Source of the DNA: Lysinibacillus sp. SGAir0095
Lineage (GTDB): Bacteria > Bacillota > Bacilli > Bacillales_A > Planococcaceae
Reading direction: 5' to 3'
DNA length: 64,000 nucleotides
NCBI RefSeq assembly: GCF_005491425.1
Contig: NZ_CP028083.1
Coordinates: forward strand, 1,574,001 to 1,638,000
Shown: positions 53,895 through 63,146 of the stretch, piece after piece
Numbering within the stretch: the stretch's first letter is position 1
Layout of the letters: each line of letters begins with the position of its first letter
The notes under the pieces: generated by a model
Database searches by the model: none
What the model was told of the DNA's origin: nothing
The model's input: only the letters and a program-made list of their open reading frames with translations
Program-made: the position numbers and the translations under genes

Positions 53895-54351
53895 GAAAAA
53901 AAGATGGTATTGGGGTATAAGTCTACTTATACTCCTACTATTCTTTTTTATAAGGGTTCCAGTATTTGCGTTTGAATTTGAGGATAAAACTTACTATCTA
54001 AAAAGCGATCACTTCGATTTATCTTGGATTCATTCTGTCGAGAAAGAGGAGTGGATTGAATCTTACAGGCGAAAGGATAGTCAATTGCTCTTAACTAATA
54101 CTCACTTTAAAACATTTGGTGCAGGAGTTCCTAGCCAATCTAATGATGTTTCATTTGAAGATGGTTATGTGAAAATGGAGATTAACCAATTGTTTAATGA
54201 ATTAAATTTAACTGTTTCATCCAATGTTAAAACAACGATTATGGTAGATCAAAAAGAAATACCGTTATATCAATATACTGAGGACTATTCTATGGTACAT
54301 ATTTTTATCGAAAAATTGCCTTTATGGCGTTTAGTTAAAGGAGGCTTCTAA
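53881..54351 (+). CDS. DUF1850 membrane-anchored protein of the TAXI-TRAP operon
   Basis: The 156-residue protein has an N-terminal membrane helix (about 8-28) and an external beta-rich domain with the DUF1850 features LSWIHSVEKEEWIESY and NDVSFEDGYVKM. DUF1850 genes regularly sit between TAXI binding protein and TRAP permease genes. Their role is not known. ATG 53881 lies inside the 3' end of the TAXI gene. Confidence 0.82.
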   Translation: MNKSKKKRWYWGISLLILLLFFFIRVPVFAFEFEDKTYYLKSDHFDLSWIHSVEKEEWIESYRRKDSQLLLTNTHFKTFGAGVPSQSNDVSFEDGYVKMEINQLFNELNLTVSSNVKTTIMVDQKEIPLYQYTEDYSMVHIFIEKLPLWRLVKGGF

Positions 54352-54353
54352 AA

Positions 54354-56354
54354 TTGCGTATTATTGAAAAAGATACACCAATTACCGAAGAAACACCCGA
54401 CGTGAATGTACAAGAAGTCTTGGAGAAATATGATAGTGATTCACAAGTAAGAAAGCCAAAAAATAAATCCCTTGTCTGGTTTATTTCTATTCTCACTATT
54501 TTATTTTCAGCTTTTCACTTGTACACAACTTTCTATCCACTCCCGACATTACAGCAACGAGCAGTTCATTTATTATTTGGGATGGCTTTGGTCTATTTGA
54601 TTTATCCTACATTTAAAAAACAAGACCGTACTAAAATTCCATTTTATGATTGGATATTATTTGCTTTAAGTATTATTTCTTGTGGTTATTTGTTTGTGGA
54701 ATACAATGACATTATGACAACACGTGGCGGGATTGCGAATCCAACAGATATCGCGATGGCCATCTTAACTGTCCTTTTAGTGCTAGAGACTGCACGCCGT
54801 GTTACAGGTTGGGTTTTACCAATTTTAGCTCTAATTTTCTTATCTTATCCTTTTTTCAGTCATTCCGAATGGCTACCAAGAATGCTGATGACACGTCAAT
54901 TTGACTTAGGAGATATTTTCGGTCAATTATTCTTGAAAACAGAGGGATTATTCTCTACAGCAATCGGTGCTTCTGTACAATTTATCTTCTTATTCATATT
55001 ATTTGGTGCATTTTTATCAAAATCAGGAATGGGCCAATTCTTCAATGATTTGGCATTAGCCCTTGCTGGTCATAAAAAAGGTGGACCTGCAAAAGTAGCC
55101 GTTATTTCCAGTGCATTTATGGGGAGTATTAACGGTTCAGCTGTTGCAAACGTTGTTGGTACGGGTGCATTTACAATTCCCCTAATGAAAAAAATCGGGT
55201 ATGAAAAGAACTTTGCAGGTGCTGTTGAAGCAAGTGCTTCGATTGGTGGACAAATCTTGCCGCCAGTTATGGGTGCAAGCGCATTTATCATGGCAGAAAC
55301 TACAGGGATTTCATATGGAACAATAGCTCTAGCGGCCATTCTTCCTGCACTTTTATACTTCATGGGTGTTATTATGCAAGTACATTTCCGTGCTGGTCGA
55401 AGTAATTTAAGTGGAATTCCAAAAGCAGATCTTCCGCGTGTGAAAGAGGTAATGAAGGAAGGCGGCCATTTAATCTTACCGCTTGTTGGTCTTGTAGTTT
55501 TACTTGGATCAGGTGTTCCTGTTGCCTATTCTGCATTCTATACAATTATCTTAACTGTTATCGTTGCAGCGTTAAAAAAATCAACTCGAATGTCTTTGAA
55601 AGATATTATATCTGCTTTAGATGATGGGGCAAGACAATCTTTATCAACGATTATTGCTTGTGGTGTTGTAGGTGTAGTAATTGGCGTTGTTAACCTAACA
55701 AGTTTTGGGTCTACTTTGACTTCTGCAATTATGGAGATTGGAGCGGGCAGTTTATTCTTGACATTATTTTTAACCATGATTGCTTCCATCATTTTAGGAA
55801 TGGGTCTTCCATCGATTCCTGCCTATATTATTACAGCAACTATGGCAGCTCCAGCACTAGCTGAATTTGGTATTCCTATTTTAATTGCTCATATGTTTGT
55901 ATTCTACTTTGGTATTTTCGCAAACATTACCCCACCAGTAGCACTGGCATCCTTTGCAGGAGCTGGGCTTTCAGGTGGAAGTCCAATGAAAACTGGTTTT
56001 ATTTCGCTTAGATTGGCCCTTGCTGGTTTCATAGTTCCATATCTATTTGTTTATGAGCCGGCATTATTATTAATTGATCCTACGGGTCTACCGTTAAATG
56101 CAGTTGATATTCCTATGGCAGCTCCTCTAGATATTGCAATAGTTGCTTTGACATCTATTGTTGGTGTGATTGGAATCGGTGCAGCAGTAGAGGGATATTT
56201 TTCAACACACCTAAATTTGATTACCCGCATTGTGTTGGCAATAGGTTCTTTAATGATGTTAATTCCTGAGCCAATAACAGATATTATCGGTACGATACTT
56301 GTTTTATTTATCTTTGCTGTTAATTATTTGCAAAATAGAAAAGTAGCATTATAG
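54354..56354 (+). CDS. TRAP transporter fused permease (DctQM-type)
   Basis: The 666-residue membrane protein fuses the small and large TRAP subunits. About 16 or more hydrophobic segments are visible. DctM-type motifs are FGAFLSKSGMGQFF, SSAFMGSINGSAVANVVGTGAFTIPLMKKIGY, GGQILPPVMGASAF and GMGLPSIPAYIITA. It drives import by an ion gradient with the TAXI binding protein. The TTG start follows GGAGG. A terminator follows. Confidence 0.93.
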   Translation: MRIIEKDTPITEETPDVNVQEVLEKYDSDSQVRKPKNKSLVWFISILTILFSAFHLYTTFYPLPTLQQRAVHLLFGMALVYLIYPTFKKQDRTKIPFYDWILFALSIISCGYLFVEYNDIMTTRGGIANPTDIAMAILTVLLVLETARRVTGWVLPILALIFLSYPFFSHSEWLPRMLMTRQFDLGDIFGQLFLKTEGLFSTAIGASVQFIFLFILFGAFLSKSGMGQFFNDLALALAGHKKGGPAKVAVISSAFMGSINGSAVANVVGTGAFTIPLMKKIGYEKNFAGAVEASASIGGQILPPVMGASAFIMAETTGISYGTIALAAILPALLYFMGVIMQVHFRAGRSNLSGIPKADLPRVKEVMKEGGHLILPLVGLVVLLGSGVPVAYSAFYTIILTVIVAALKKSTRMSLKDIISALDDGARQSLSTIIACGVVGVVIGVVNLTSFGSTLTSAIMEIGAGSLFLTLFLTMIASIILGMGLPSIPAYIITATMAAPALAEFGIPILIAHMFVFYFGIFANITPPVALASFAGAGLSGGSPMKTGFISLRLALAGFIVPYLFVYEPALLLIDPTGLPLNAVDIPMAAPLDIAIVALTSIVGVIGIGAAVEGYFSTHLNLITRIVLAIGSLMMLIPEPITDIIGTILVLFIFAVNYLQNRKVAL

Positions 56355-56359
56355 TTATT

Positions 56360-56412
56360 AGACTGTAAATGAAGTCGATTGAAGTCGATTCTTATTTACA
56401 GTCTTTTTGTTT
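56360..56412 (+). terminator. Terminator of the TAXI-TRAP operon
   Basis: AGACTGTAAAT (56360-56370) and ATTTACAGTCT (56394-56404) are a perfect 11-bp inverted repeat with a T run. The loop has two tandem copies of GAAGTCGATT. Confidence 0.88.
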
Positions 56413-56675
56413 TTAACTATACACTACGCTTTCTCTCCATCTATTGAAAGTAGACGATAGAGAACTTTTCCGTAACTTTTTTACAGAAAATAGTACATGT
56501 TTAGGAAACAATTTACCGATTTTCCAAAAAATATTGATTATTTAAAATATTGAATATAAAATTCAATTATTAGATGAAAGCGCTATAACAGTTTTAAAAA
56601 GTACTGAAATCCATACTTTATAAATCTATACAACATTTTGTTTTATTAAGTATTTCGAGAGAGGTAGGAGTTCAT
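56413..56675 (+). promoter_or_regulatory. Promoter region of the meta-cleavage operon with a cre-like site
   Basis: This is AT-rich non-coding DNA. TGAAAGCGCTATAA at 56575-56588 fits the CcpA cre consensus (TGWAANCGNTNWCA) with one mismatch, hinting at carbon catabolite repression of the meta-cleavage genes. No clear -35/-10 pair was settled. Confidence 0.35.
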
Positions 56676-57650
56676 TTGGGCACAAAGTTTGCACGATTTA
56701 AAAGAAATGAGGAAGTATTTTTAGGTGTAGTTGAGAAAAATCAAATCTATAAAGTACAAGCCGATCCTGATAGTTTTCGTGATTATTTAGAAGCGGCTGT
56801 ACTAGAAGCGAAAAATTTTCATGATGAAACTAAACTAGAAGGTATGCAGCTTTGTGATGTAGAGCTACTATCACCAATCCCAACACCATCGCAAATTATT
56901 TGCCAGGGAGTGAATTACTCCGTTCATCGACAAGAGACAGGGATGGATGAGCAAAAACCTCCTTTTAATATGATTTTTAGTAAAGCACCAAGTTCGATTT
57001 GCGGTCCTAATGATGCCATCATTAGACCACAAAATGTAAAGCTATTAGATTACGAAATTGAGTTGGGTTTAGTCATTCGAAAGAAAATTACACAAGATAC
57101 GGTTGTTACAGAGGATAACTTTATAGATTATGTAGCAGGTTTGGTGTTAACCAACGATATATCTGCAAGAGATGTTCAATTAACTCAACTGCAATGGCTG
57201 AAAGGGAAAAGCTATCGAACATTCTGCCCTGTAGGACCTTACTTCTATTTAATAGAACAAGAGGATGTTGTAAAAATTTCAAATCTGCAGCTGCAATTAA
57301 AAGTTAATGGGGAAATTCGTCAATTTGCGAATACAGACCAATTGCTTTACAAGCCAATTGAAACTTTAAATGAATTGGCACAAATCATGGATCTCCAATC
57401 AGGGGATTTAGTGTTAACAGGTACACCAGGTGGAGTGGCAATGCAGTTAGCAGCAGATGAAATGAATTGTATGACAAGTCTTGTGGCCCAATTCGGTGAA
57501 AAAGTTGAAATCATCGAAAGACAGCATTCATTAGGGAATTATCTGAGGGATGGAGATATTTTAGAAGCAACAATCGTAAGTGCGGATGGTTCCATTGACT
57601 TAGGAAAGCAGCGAAATATTGTGAAAAATCTTCAATCTATTAGTGTGTAA
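56676..57650 (+). CDS. Fumarylacetoacetate hydrolase family protein
   Basis: The 324-residue protein carries the FAH core (about 70-320): the metal ligands in DYEIELGLV and NDISARD, and the closing LVLTGTPGGVA. FAH enzymes cleave or decarboxylate ring-fission products, for example oxaloacetate-like or 2-oxo-dienoic acids. It is the first gene of the meta-cleavage unit, so it may be a 4-oxalocrotonate-type decarboxylase or a second hydrolase. TTG 56676 follows GAGGTAGGAG. Confidence 0.85.
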   Translation: MGTKFARFKRNEEVFLGVVEKNQIYKVQADPDSFRDYLEAAVLEAKNFHDETKLEGMQLCDVELLSPIPTPSQIICQGVNYSVHRQETGMDEQKPPFNMIFSKAPSSICGPNDAIIRPQNVKLLDYEIELGLVIRKKITQDTVVTEDNFIDYVAGLVLTNDISARDVQLTQLQWLKGKSYRTFCPVGPYFYLIEQEDVVKISNLQLQLKVNGEIRQFANTDQLLYKPIETLNELAQIMDLQSGDLVLTGTPGGVAMQLAADEMNCMTSLVAQFGEKVEIIERQHSLGNYLRDGDILEATIVSADGSIDLGKQRNIVKNLQSISV

Positions 57651-57718
57651 TAGAGTTTAATGTTAAGTAGTTTTTGAACTATTATTTCAAGGTTCAATTT
57701 ATATAAGGGGTGTTTTTA

Positions 57719-58576
57719 ATGACGATTATTACACGAAAAGTAAAAACGGGTAATTATGAGACTTTACTACACGAAGGCGGAGCACACAATGAGGAGGTCA
57801 TCATCTTTATACATGGTAGTGGTCCCGGAGCTAGTGCTAATTCAAACTGGAAAGATGTATTGCCTCATTATATTGATCGGTTTCATATACTTGCCCTTGA
57901 TTTAGTCGGTTTTGGAGAAACCGATCATCCAACAAAATATCCAGCAAACGGTGTTGAATGGATGAACTGGAGAACTCAGCAAATAGTTGATTTGATGGAC
58001 GCTCTAGAAATTCAAAAAGCAAACCTGGTTGGAAATTCACTTGGCGGGGTCATTTCATTATTTCTTGTTATGGATAGCCCAGAAAGATTTAACCGTGTTG
58101 TTCTCATGGGAGCAGGTGGCGGTTTAACAGAACCAACACCAGAACTTGCCAAACTTGCAAACTTCCATAAAGACCCTACACCAAAAGCTTTAAAGAATCT
58201 ATTAAGCTGGTTTTTATATGATACAACCGATATGGAAGATAAATTGGATGAAATCGTAGCAACTCGTATGGAGCTATTCAATCGACCAGAAGTGCGCAAA
58301 TCCTACGAAGAAAATTTCACTAAGTCACATCTTTCCGATATGTTAGTTCCTCCTTCTGCTTTAAAACGAATGAAGAATGAGTTCTTAATGATCCACGGAC
58401 ATCAAGACCGCTTCGTACCACTTGCAAGTAGTTTATACATGCTTGATTATCTGGAAAATGCAGAGCTCCATGTATTTAAGCGTTGTGGCCATTGGGCACA
58501 AATTGAACAAAAAGATCAATTCCTGAAACTTACAAGAGACTTTTTTGCGAAATCTAAAGAAGTAAGTCGTGTTTAA
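57719..58576 (+). CDS. Meta-cleavage product C-C bond hydrolase
   Basis: The 285-residue alpha/beta hydrolase is of the BphD/MhpC/HsaD type. Visible are the oxyanion motif IHGSGPGASANSNW, the nucleophile Ser107 in GNSLGG, Asp230 in GHQDRF and His258 in CGHWAQ. It splits the C-C bond of the ring-opened 2-hydroxy-6-oxo-dienoate to give 2-hydroxypenta-2,4-dienoate plus an acid. ATG 57719 is chosen over GTG 57710 by spacing from AAGGGGTG. Confidence 0.92.
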   Translation: MTIITRKVKTGNYETLLHEGGAHNEEVIIFIHGSGPGASANSNWKDVLPHYIDRFHILALDLVGFGETDHPTKYPANGVEWMNWRTQQIVDLMDALEIQKANLVGNSLGGVISLFLVMDSPERFNRVVLMGAGGGLTEPTPELAKLANFHKDPTPKALKNLLSWFLYDTTDMEDKLDEIVATRMELFNRPEVRKSYEENFTKSHLSDMLVPPSALKRMKNEFLMIHGHQDRFVPLASSLYMLDYLENAELHVFKRCGHWAQIEQKDQFLKLTRDFFAKSKEVSRV

Positions 58577-58618
58577 ATGATAAGTGAGATAGCTAAATTC
58601 AGGTAAGGGGTGGGAGAA

Positions 58619-59818
58619 ATGGAACAAACGCTGAATGATACAAGAAAAATGCTAGTAGAACGGGCAAATGGAATGATTCCTATGCTGAGGGAAAACGGGC
58701 TGAAAATCGATCAAGCAAGTGAAATGTCACAGGAAATAGTTGAAAAATTAAGAGCTGAAGGTTTGCTAAAAGTTCTACGTCCACAAATGTTTGGTGGACA
58801 TCAAACAGATATGCGAACGTATATCGAAGTGGTTACGGCTATCTCAAGAGGAAATGGTTCAGCAGGATGGTTTGTTGCCTTAAGTAATATTCGAGACTAT
58901 ATGATTTCCTATGCTTTTGGCAAAAAAGCTCTTGAAGATATTTTTGGTCCAAATCATGATCAAGATGTCATTTTGGCAGGTAATTTTAAACCAATCAAAT
59001 TTGAAATGAAAAAAGTGGAGAATGGTTTTTTAATAGAAGAGGCTCAATGGCCATTTGTATCTGGTAGCCCTCATGCAGATTGGCTTTACTTCGGATTCCC
59101 ATTAGCTGATGGGAATGGTGGGGTAGAAATGGCGATTATGGTAGTTCCACGACAAGATGCCATTGTATTAGATGACTGGAATGTAATGGGACTAAAAGGA
59201 TCAGGTAGTAACAGTGTACGATTAGAAAATGTATTCGTACCTGAGCACCGAGTTTCCCTCGATCGTTTAGCAAATCAAGGGCATTATATGATTGAAGAGT
59301 TGCGAGAGGTTCCATTATATCAAACGCCATTTGTTCCTTCACTTACTTTATCCATTGTGGCACCGGCTTTAGGCATTACGAAAGGTGCGATGGATTTACA
59401 CATGGAAAGAGTAGGGAAAGCGGGTATTGGCAACACATTCTATTCAAAAATGAATGAAGCACCTATAACTCATTTACAAGTAGCAGAGTCACAATTAAAA
59501 ATTGACCTTGCAGAGCTGCTACTGCATCGAGCAGTTGACTTGTTGGATGAATATTCAGAAAAAGGCAAAAAGCTAACTTTAAATGAAGGTATTAAAGTAA
59601 AAGCGGATTTTGGCTATGTAAACCAACTATGTAAAGAAGCAATTGATTTAATGACTGCTGGGGCAGGCTCGGTTTTCTCATACAATAATAATTTATTCCA
59701 GTTATTTTATCGAGATTTCCTATCGATACATTTACATGGCTTCATCACACCGTCTAGTTTAGTAGAAACTTATGGACGGGTAATGTGCGGGCTAGAGCCA
59801 AATACGTATTTTGTTTAA
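58619..59818 (+). CDS. Flavin-dependent hydroxylase, oxygenase component (HsaA/HpaH-like)
   Basis: The 399-residue protein has the acyl-CoA dehydrogenase fold of group D two-component monooxygenases. Features are EKLRAEGLLKVLRPQMFGG, SRGNGSAGWFVAL, WPFVSGSPHADWL, MGLKGSGSNSVRLENVFVP and a C-terminal helical bundle. It uses reduced flavin supplied by the reductase at 60969 to hydroxylate a phenol to a catechol, which the dioxygenase then cleaves. ATG 58619 is well spaced from AAGGGGTGGG. Confidence 0.9.
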   Translation: MEQTLNDTRKMLVERANGMIPMLRENGLKIDQASEMSQEIVEKLRAEGLLKVLRPQMFGGHQTDMRTYIEVVTAISRGNGSAGWFVALSNIRDYMISYAFGKKALEDIFGPNHDQDVILAGNFKPIKFEMKKVENGFLIEEAQWPFVSGSPHADWLYFGFPLADGNGGVEMAIMVVPRQDAIVLDDWNVMGLKGSGSNSVRLENVFVPEHRVSLDRLANQGHYMIEELREVPLYQTPFVPSLTLSIVAPALGITKGAMDLHMERVGKAGIGNTFYSKMNEAPITHLQVAESQLKIDLAELLLHRAVDLLDEYSEKGKKLTLNEGIKVKADFGYVNQLCKEAIDLMTAGAGSVFSYNNNLFQLFYRDFLSIHLHGFITPSSLVETYGRVMCGLEPNTYFV

Positions 59819-59937
59819 AATCGACCAGTCAATCGCGGCAAAATCTAATACGAAAAATCAGTCATGAGGCAAAGTATTAACTGTTGAAAAGAAACACTTA
59901 GGGGAAAAAAAGATTTATTCACAAAGGGGGATTATCA

Positions 59938-60927
59938 ATGAGTTACGTAAAAGAACCTGAAATCGCAAAGTTAGGACATTTTGGATTAGTATCGACTGAC
60001 TTAGAAAAATCTTTATGGTTTTTCAAAGAAGTAATTGGTTTAGAAGAAACAGAAGTAAAAGATGGTGTGCATTATTTAAGGGCATGGGGAGATTTTGAGC
60101 ATCATACAATGACCCTTCGACAAGGAGAAGAATCCCATGTGGATCACATTGCTTGGCGTACGAAACGAGCAGAAGATGTCGATGCATATGCAAAACAATT
60201 TGAGGAATCCGGAATTGAAGTTCGCTGGGTAGAAGCTGGTACAGAGGCTGGTCAAGGGCGTGCGTTCCGTTTTGAATTGCCAAGTGGTCACACATTCGAA
60301 ATTTACTTCGAGATGGAGAAAACATTGGCTTCTCCAGAAACTCGTTCCGTTTTAAAGAATCAATCACATAAATCTTGGTCCCGTGGTGTTTCGCCTAGAA
60401 GAATTGACCACGTAAATATATTAACTTCATTACTTGCGAATGAACTATCAGACTTTTTGCAGGATAATCTGGGTTTTAATTTACGTGAGTGTGTTCAAAC
60501 ACCAGATGGAAATTTAGTGGGTGCTTGGTTAAGTGTTACACCATTAGTTCATGATATTGCCGTTAGCCATGATCCATTTGCTGCTTCGACACATGAAATT
60601 CACCATGTTGCCTATTGGTTAGATAACTCACAGGATTTATTACGTGCAGCAGATATTTTAAAGGAAAATGGTATTTTCTTCAAGGGGCCAGGTAAACACG
60701 GTATTTCTCAAGCTATGTATATTTACGCAGTTGATCCAGGAAGCGGTGTTCGTGTAGAGCTGTTTACAAATGGATACTTAATTTTCGAACCGGATTGGGA
60801 GCCAATTGTTTGGGGTGTAGATGAAATGGATTTAGGATTTACTTACTGGGGCGATCAAACAGATACTAAACCAGAAAATAATCCGACAATTAAAGTTTAT
60901 GATGATAAAAAATTCATTCGAAGCTAG
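59938..60927 (+). CDS. Extradiol ring-cleavage dioxygenase (VOC type I)
   Basis: The 329-residue catechol 2,3-dioxygenase-type enzyme has two vicinal-oxygen-chelate domains (about 10-125 and 150-290). The Fe(II) ligands are His158 in RRIDHVNI, His223 in IHHVAYWLD and Glu274 in VRVELF. The second-sphere Tyr is in MYIYAVDPGSG. All are present, so it should be active. It opens the catechol ring next to the hydroxyls. The tail after 290 is longer than in BphC. Confidence 0.93.
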   Translation: MSYVKEPEIAKLGHFGLVSTDLEKSLWFFKEVIGLEETEVKDGVHYLRAWGDFEHHTMTLRQGEESHVDHIAWRTKRAEDVDAYAKQFEESGIEVRWVEAGTEAGQGRAFRFELPSGHTFEIYFEMEKTLASPETRSVLKNQSHKSWSRGVSPRRIDHVNILTSLLANELSDFLQDNLGFNLRECVQTPDGNLVGAWLSVTPLVHDIAVSHDPFAASTHEIHHVAYWLDNSQDLLRAADILKENGIFFKGPGKHGISQAMYIYAVDPGSGVRVELFTNGYLIFEPDWEPIVWGVDEMDLGFTYWGDQTDTKPENNPTIKVYDDKKFIRS

Positions 60928-60968
60928 ATTGCTCATCTTGCTTCAAAATTATTAAGGAGGTTTTGCAG

Positions 60969-61448
60969 GTGGAGGATCGTTTATTTAGAGATGCGATGGG
61001 GAAGTTTGCAACGGGTGTAACGGTAGTGACGACTCAGTTTGAAAATGAATCCTATGGTATGACGGCAAACGCTTTTATGTCTGTTTCACTAGATCCGAAA
61101 TTAGTAGTCATTTCGATTGGACACAAAGCTCGTTTCTTGAAAAAAGTTCAGGATAGCAAAAAGTTCGCTGTTAACATTTTAGCTTCTAATCAAAAAGAGC
61201 ACTCAATGGCATTTGCAGGTCAACTAAAAGATGAAATTACGATCAATTTTGAGGAGTTAGCGGGACTGCCGGTACTACCAGGTGCTCTTGCTCAAGTAAG
61301 TTGCGAAGTACTTTCAGAACATGTTGAAGGAGACCATACTTTATTCATTGGAAAAGTGCTTGATATCAAAGTAACAGAAGGGGAGCCTTTAATTTTCTAC
61401 GGGGGGAAATATCGAGAGTTAGTTGAAGGCGAATTGAAAACAGTTTAA
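60969..61448 (+). CDS. Flavin reductase, partner of the two-component hydroxylase (HsaB-like)
   Basis: The 159-residue flavin reductase-like FMN-binding protein has FATGVTVVTT, GMTANAFMSVSLDPKLV and DHTLFIGKV. It reduces FMN or FAD with NAD(P)H for the oxygenase encoded at 58619. The dioxygenase gene lies between the two. GTG 60969 is spaced well from AAGGAGG. TTG 60963 is too close. Confidence 0.92.
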   Translation: MEDRLFRDAMGKFATGVTVVTTQFENESYGMTANAFMSVSLDPKLVVISIGHKARFLKKVQDSKKFAVNILASNQKEHSMAFAGQLKDEITINFEELAGLPVLPGALAQVSCEVLSEHVEGDHTLFIGKVLDIKVTEGEPLIFYGGKYRELVEGELKTV

Positions 61449-61465
61449 ACAAAGGGGAGTATGGG

Positions 61466-62257
61466 ATGAATGTTCAAGCGGCGGCTAATGCACTATTAGA
61501 AGCAGAGAAAATGAAAACACCCATTTCCCCTTTCACTTCTCTTCCGGAGCAAATTACCGCTAGAGATGCTTACAGTATTCAACTTCTAGTTATTCAAAGC
61601 AAGGTAAATGCTGGAGCAACAGTGAAAGGTATGAAAATCGGGTTAACGAGTAAGGCCATGCAAGAAATGTTAAACGTGTATACACCAGATTACGGACATA
61701 TTTTAGATTCGATGGTCTTTGAGCAAGATCTACCTGTAGAGTTATTGCAATTTATACACCCAAGAGTGGAGTTTGAAATTGCCTTTGTACTGAAGGAAGA
61801 TATAAAGGGACCCAATGTGACAGCTGAAGATGTTGTCCGTGCAACGGACTATGTTGTTCCTGCCATCGAAATTATTGACAGTCGTATTAAGGATTGGAAA
61901 ATTAAGTTTGAAGATACTGTAGCTGATAATGGTTCAAGTGGCGGAGCTGTATTAGGTAAAACGAAAACACCTCTTGATGAAATAGATCTCGCTACAGTTG
62001 AAATGAAAGCTTTCAAAAACAATGAACATTATGACACTGCTACAGGTGCTGCTGTATTAGGTAATCCAATTGAGGCAGTAGTATGGCTTGCAAATGAGCT
62101 AGGAAGTTACGATATCAGTTTGAAAAAGGGACAGTTTATTTTAGCAGGAGCCTTATCAAAAGCAGTAGATATAGTAGAGGATGTGGAGTACTCTGCAGAC
62201 TTTGGCCCATTAGGTAAAGTGGCAGTTTCATTTGTGAAAGCAGGTGTTACAAAATGA
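61466..62257 (+). CDS. 2-keto-4-pentenoate (2-hydroxypentadienoate) hydratase
   Basis: The 263-residue FAH-related hydratase (MhpD/BphH/HsaE type) has [16 protein letters not shown], the metal-binding [12 protein letters not shown] and [15 protein letters not shown]. It adds water to 2-hydroxypenta-2,4-dienoate to give 4-hydroxy-2-oxovalerate. It overlaps the next gene by four bases (ATGA), so the lower pathway is one coupled unit. Confidence 0.94.
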   Translation: MNVQAAANALLEAEKMKTPISPFTSLPEQITARDAYSIQLLVIQSKVNAGATVKGMKIGLTSKAMQEMLNVYTPDYGHILDSMVFEQDLPVELLQFIHPRVEFEIAFVLKEDIKGPNVTAEDVVRATDYVVPAIEIIDSRIKDWKIKFEDTVADNGSSGGAVLGKTKTPLDEIDLATVEMKAFKNNEHYDTATGAAVLGNPIEAVVWLANELGSYDISLKKGQFILAGALSKAVDIVEDVEYSADFGPLGKVAVSFVKAGVTK

Positions 62258-63132
62258 AAAAATGTAAAATTGGTATCATTGGTTCGGGTAACATCGGCAC
62301 GGACTTAATGTATAAAATTGAGCGTAGTGAAAATCTTGAGATGAGTGTGATGGTGGGGATTGATCCTGAATCAGATGGTTTAAAACGCGCGGAAGATAGA
62401 GGATATAAGGCAATATCTAATGGCATCGAAGGTCTAATGGAGTGTCTTGATTTAGTTGATATCGTATTTGATGCTACTTCTGCTTACGCTCATAGAAAAC
62501 ATAGTGATTTACTGACTGCTGCCGGGAAGAAAGTCATTGATTTAACACCAGCAGCCATTGGTCCATTTACCATTCCATCTGTAAATATGACTGAACATTT
62601 CGATAAAAGCAACTTAAATATGGTGACTTGTGGGGGTCAAGCAACAATTCCAATGGTTAATGCCATCTCCAAGGTGATACCTGTTGAATACGCTGAAATC
62701 GTTGCAACAGTAGCAAGTAAAAGTGCTGGGCCTGGTACACGTGCAAATATTGATGAATTTACTCGTACAACGTCAAAGGCGATTGAACAAGTGGGTGGAG
62801 CTCAGAAGGGGAAGGCGATTATTATCTTAAACCCTGCAGAACCACCAATTATTATGCGAGATACAGTCAATGCACTGGTTGAGGAAGAAGGAAAAGAAGA
62901 AGAAATTACCCAGTCCATTTATGAAATGGTGAAAGAAGTCCAAAAGTATGTACCTGGTTATCGTCTAAGAGGGACACCTCAATTTGATGGCCGAAAAGTT
63001 TCCATTTTCCTTGAAGTAGAGGGAGCTGGAGATTACTTCCCACCCTATTCTGGCAACTTAGATATAATGACTGCAGCAGCTGCAAGAGTAGCAAATGAAC
63101 TAGCGAAGCAACTAATTGCTACAGGCGTATAA
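62254..63132 (+). CDS. Acetaldehyde dehydrogenase (acylating)
   Basis: The 292-residue enzyme (MhpF/BphJ/HsaG type) turns acetaldehyde, NAD+ and CoA into acetyl-CoA. The Rossmann start [12 protein letters not shown] and the catalytic Cys126 in [10 protein letters not shown] are plain, as are [18 protein letters not shown] and [18 protein letters not shown]. It channels aldehyde from the aldolase encoded next, in the same order as in mhp and bph operons. Confidence 0.95.
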   Translation: MKKCKIGIIGSGNIGTDLMYKIERSENLEMSVMVGIDPESDGLKRAEDRGYKAISNGIEGLMECLDLVDIVFDATSAYAHRKHSDLLTAAGKKVIDLTPAAIGPFTIPSVNMTEHFDKSNLNMVTCGGQATIPMVNAISKVIPVEYAEIVATVASKSAGPGTRANIDEFTRTTSKAIEQVGGAQKGKAIIILNPAEPPIIMRDTVNALVEEEGKEEEITQSIYEMVKEVQKYVPGYRLRGTPQFDGRKVSIFLEVEGAGDYFPPYSGNLDIMTAAAARVANELAKQLIATGV

Positions 63133-63146
63133 GGAGGATGCTAGAG

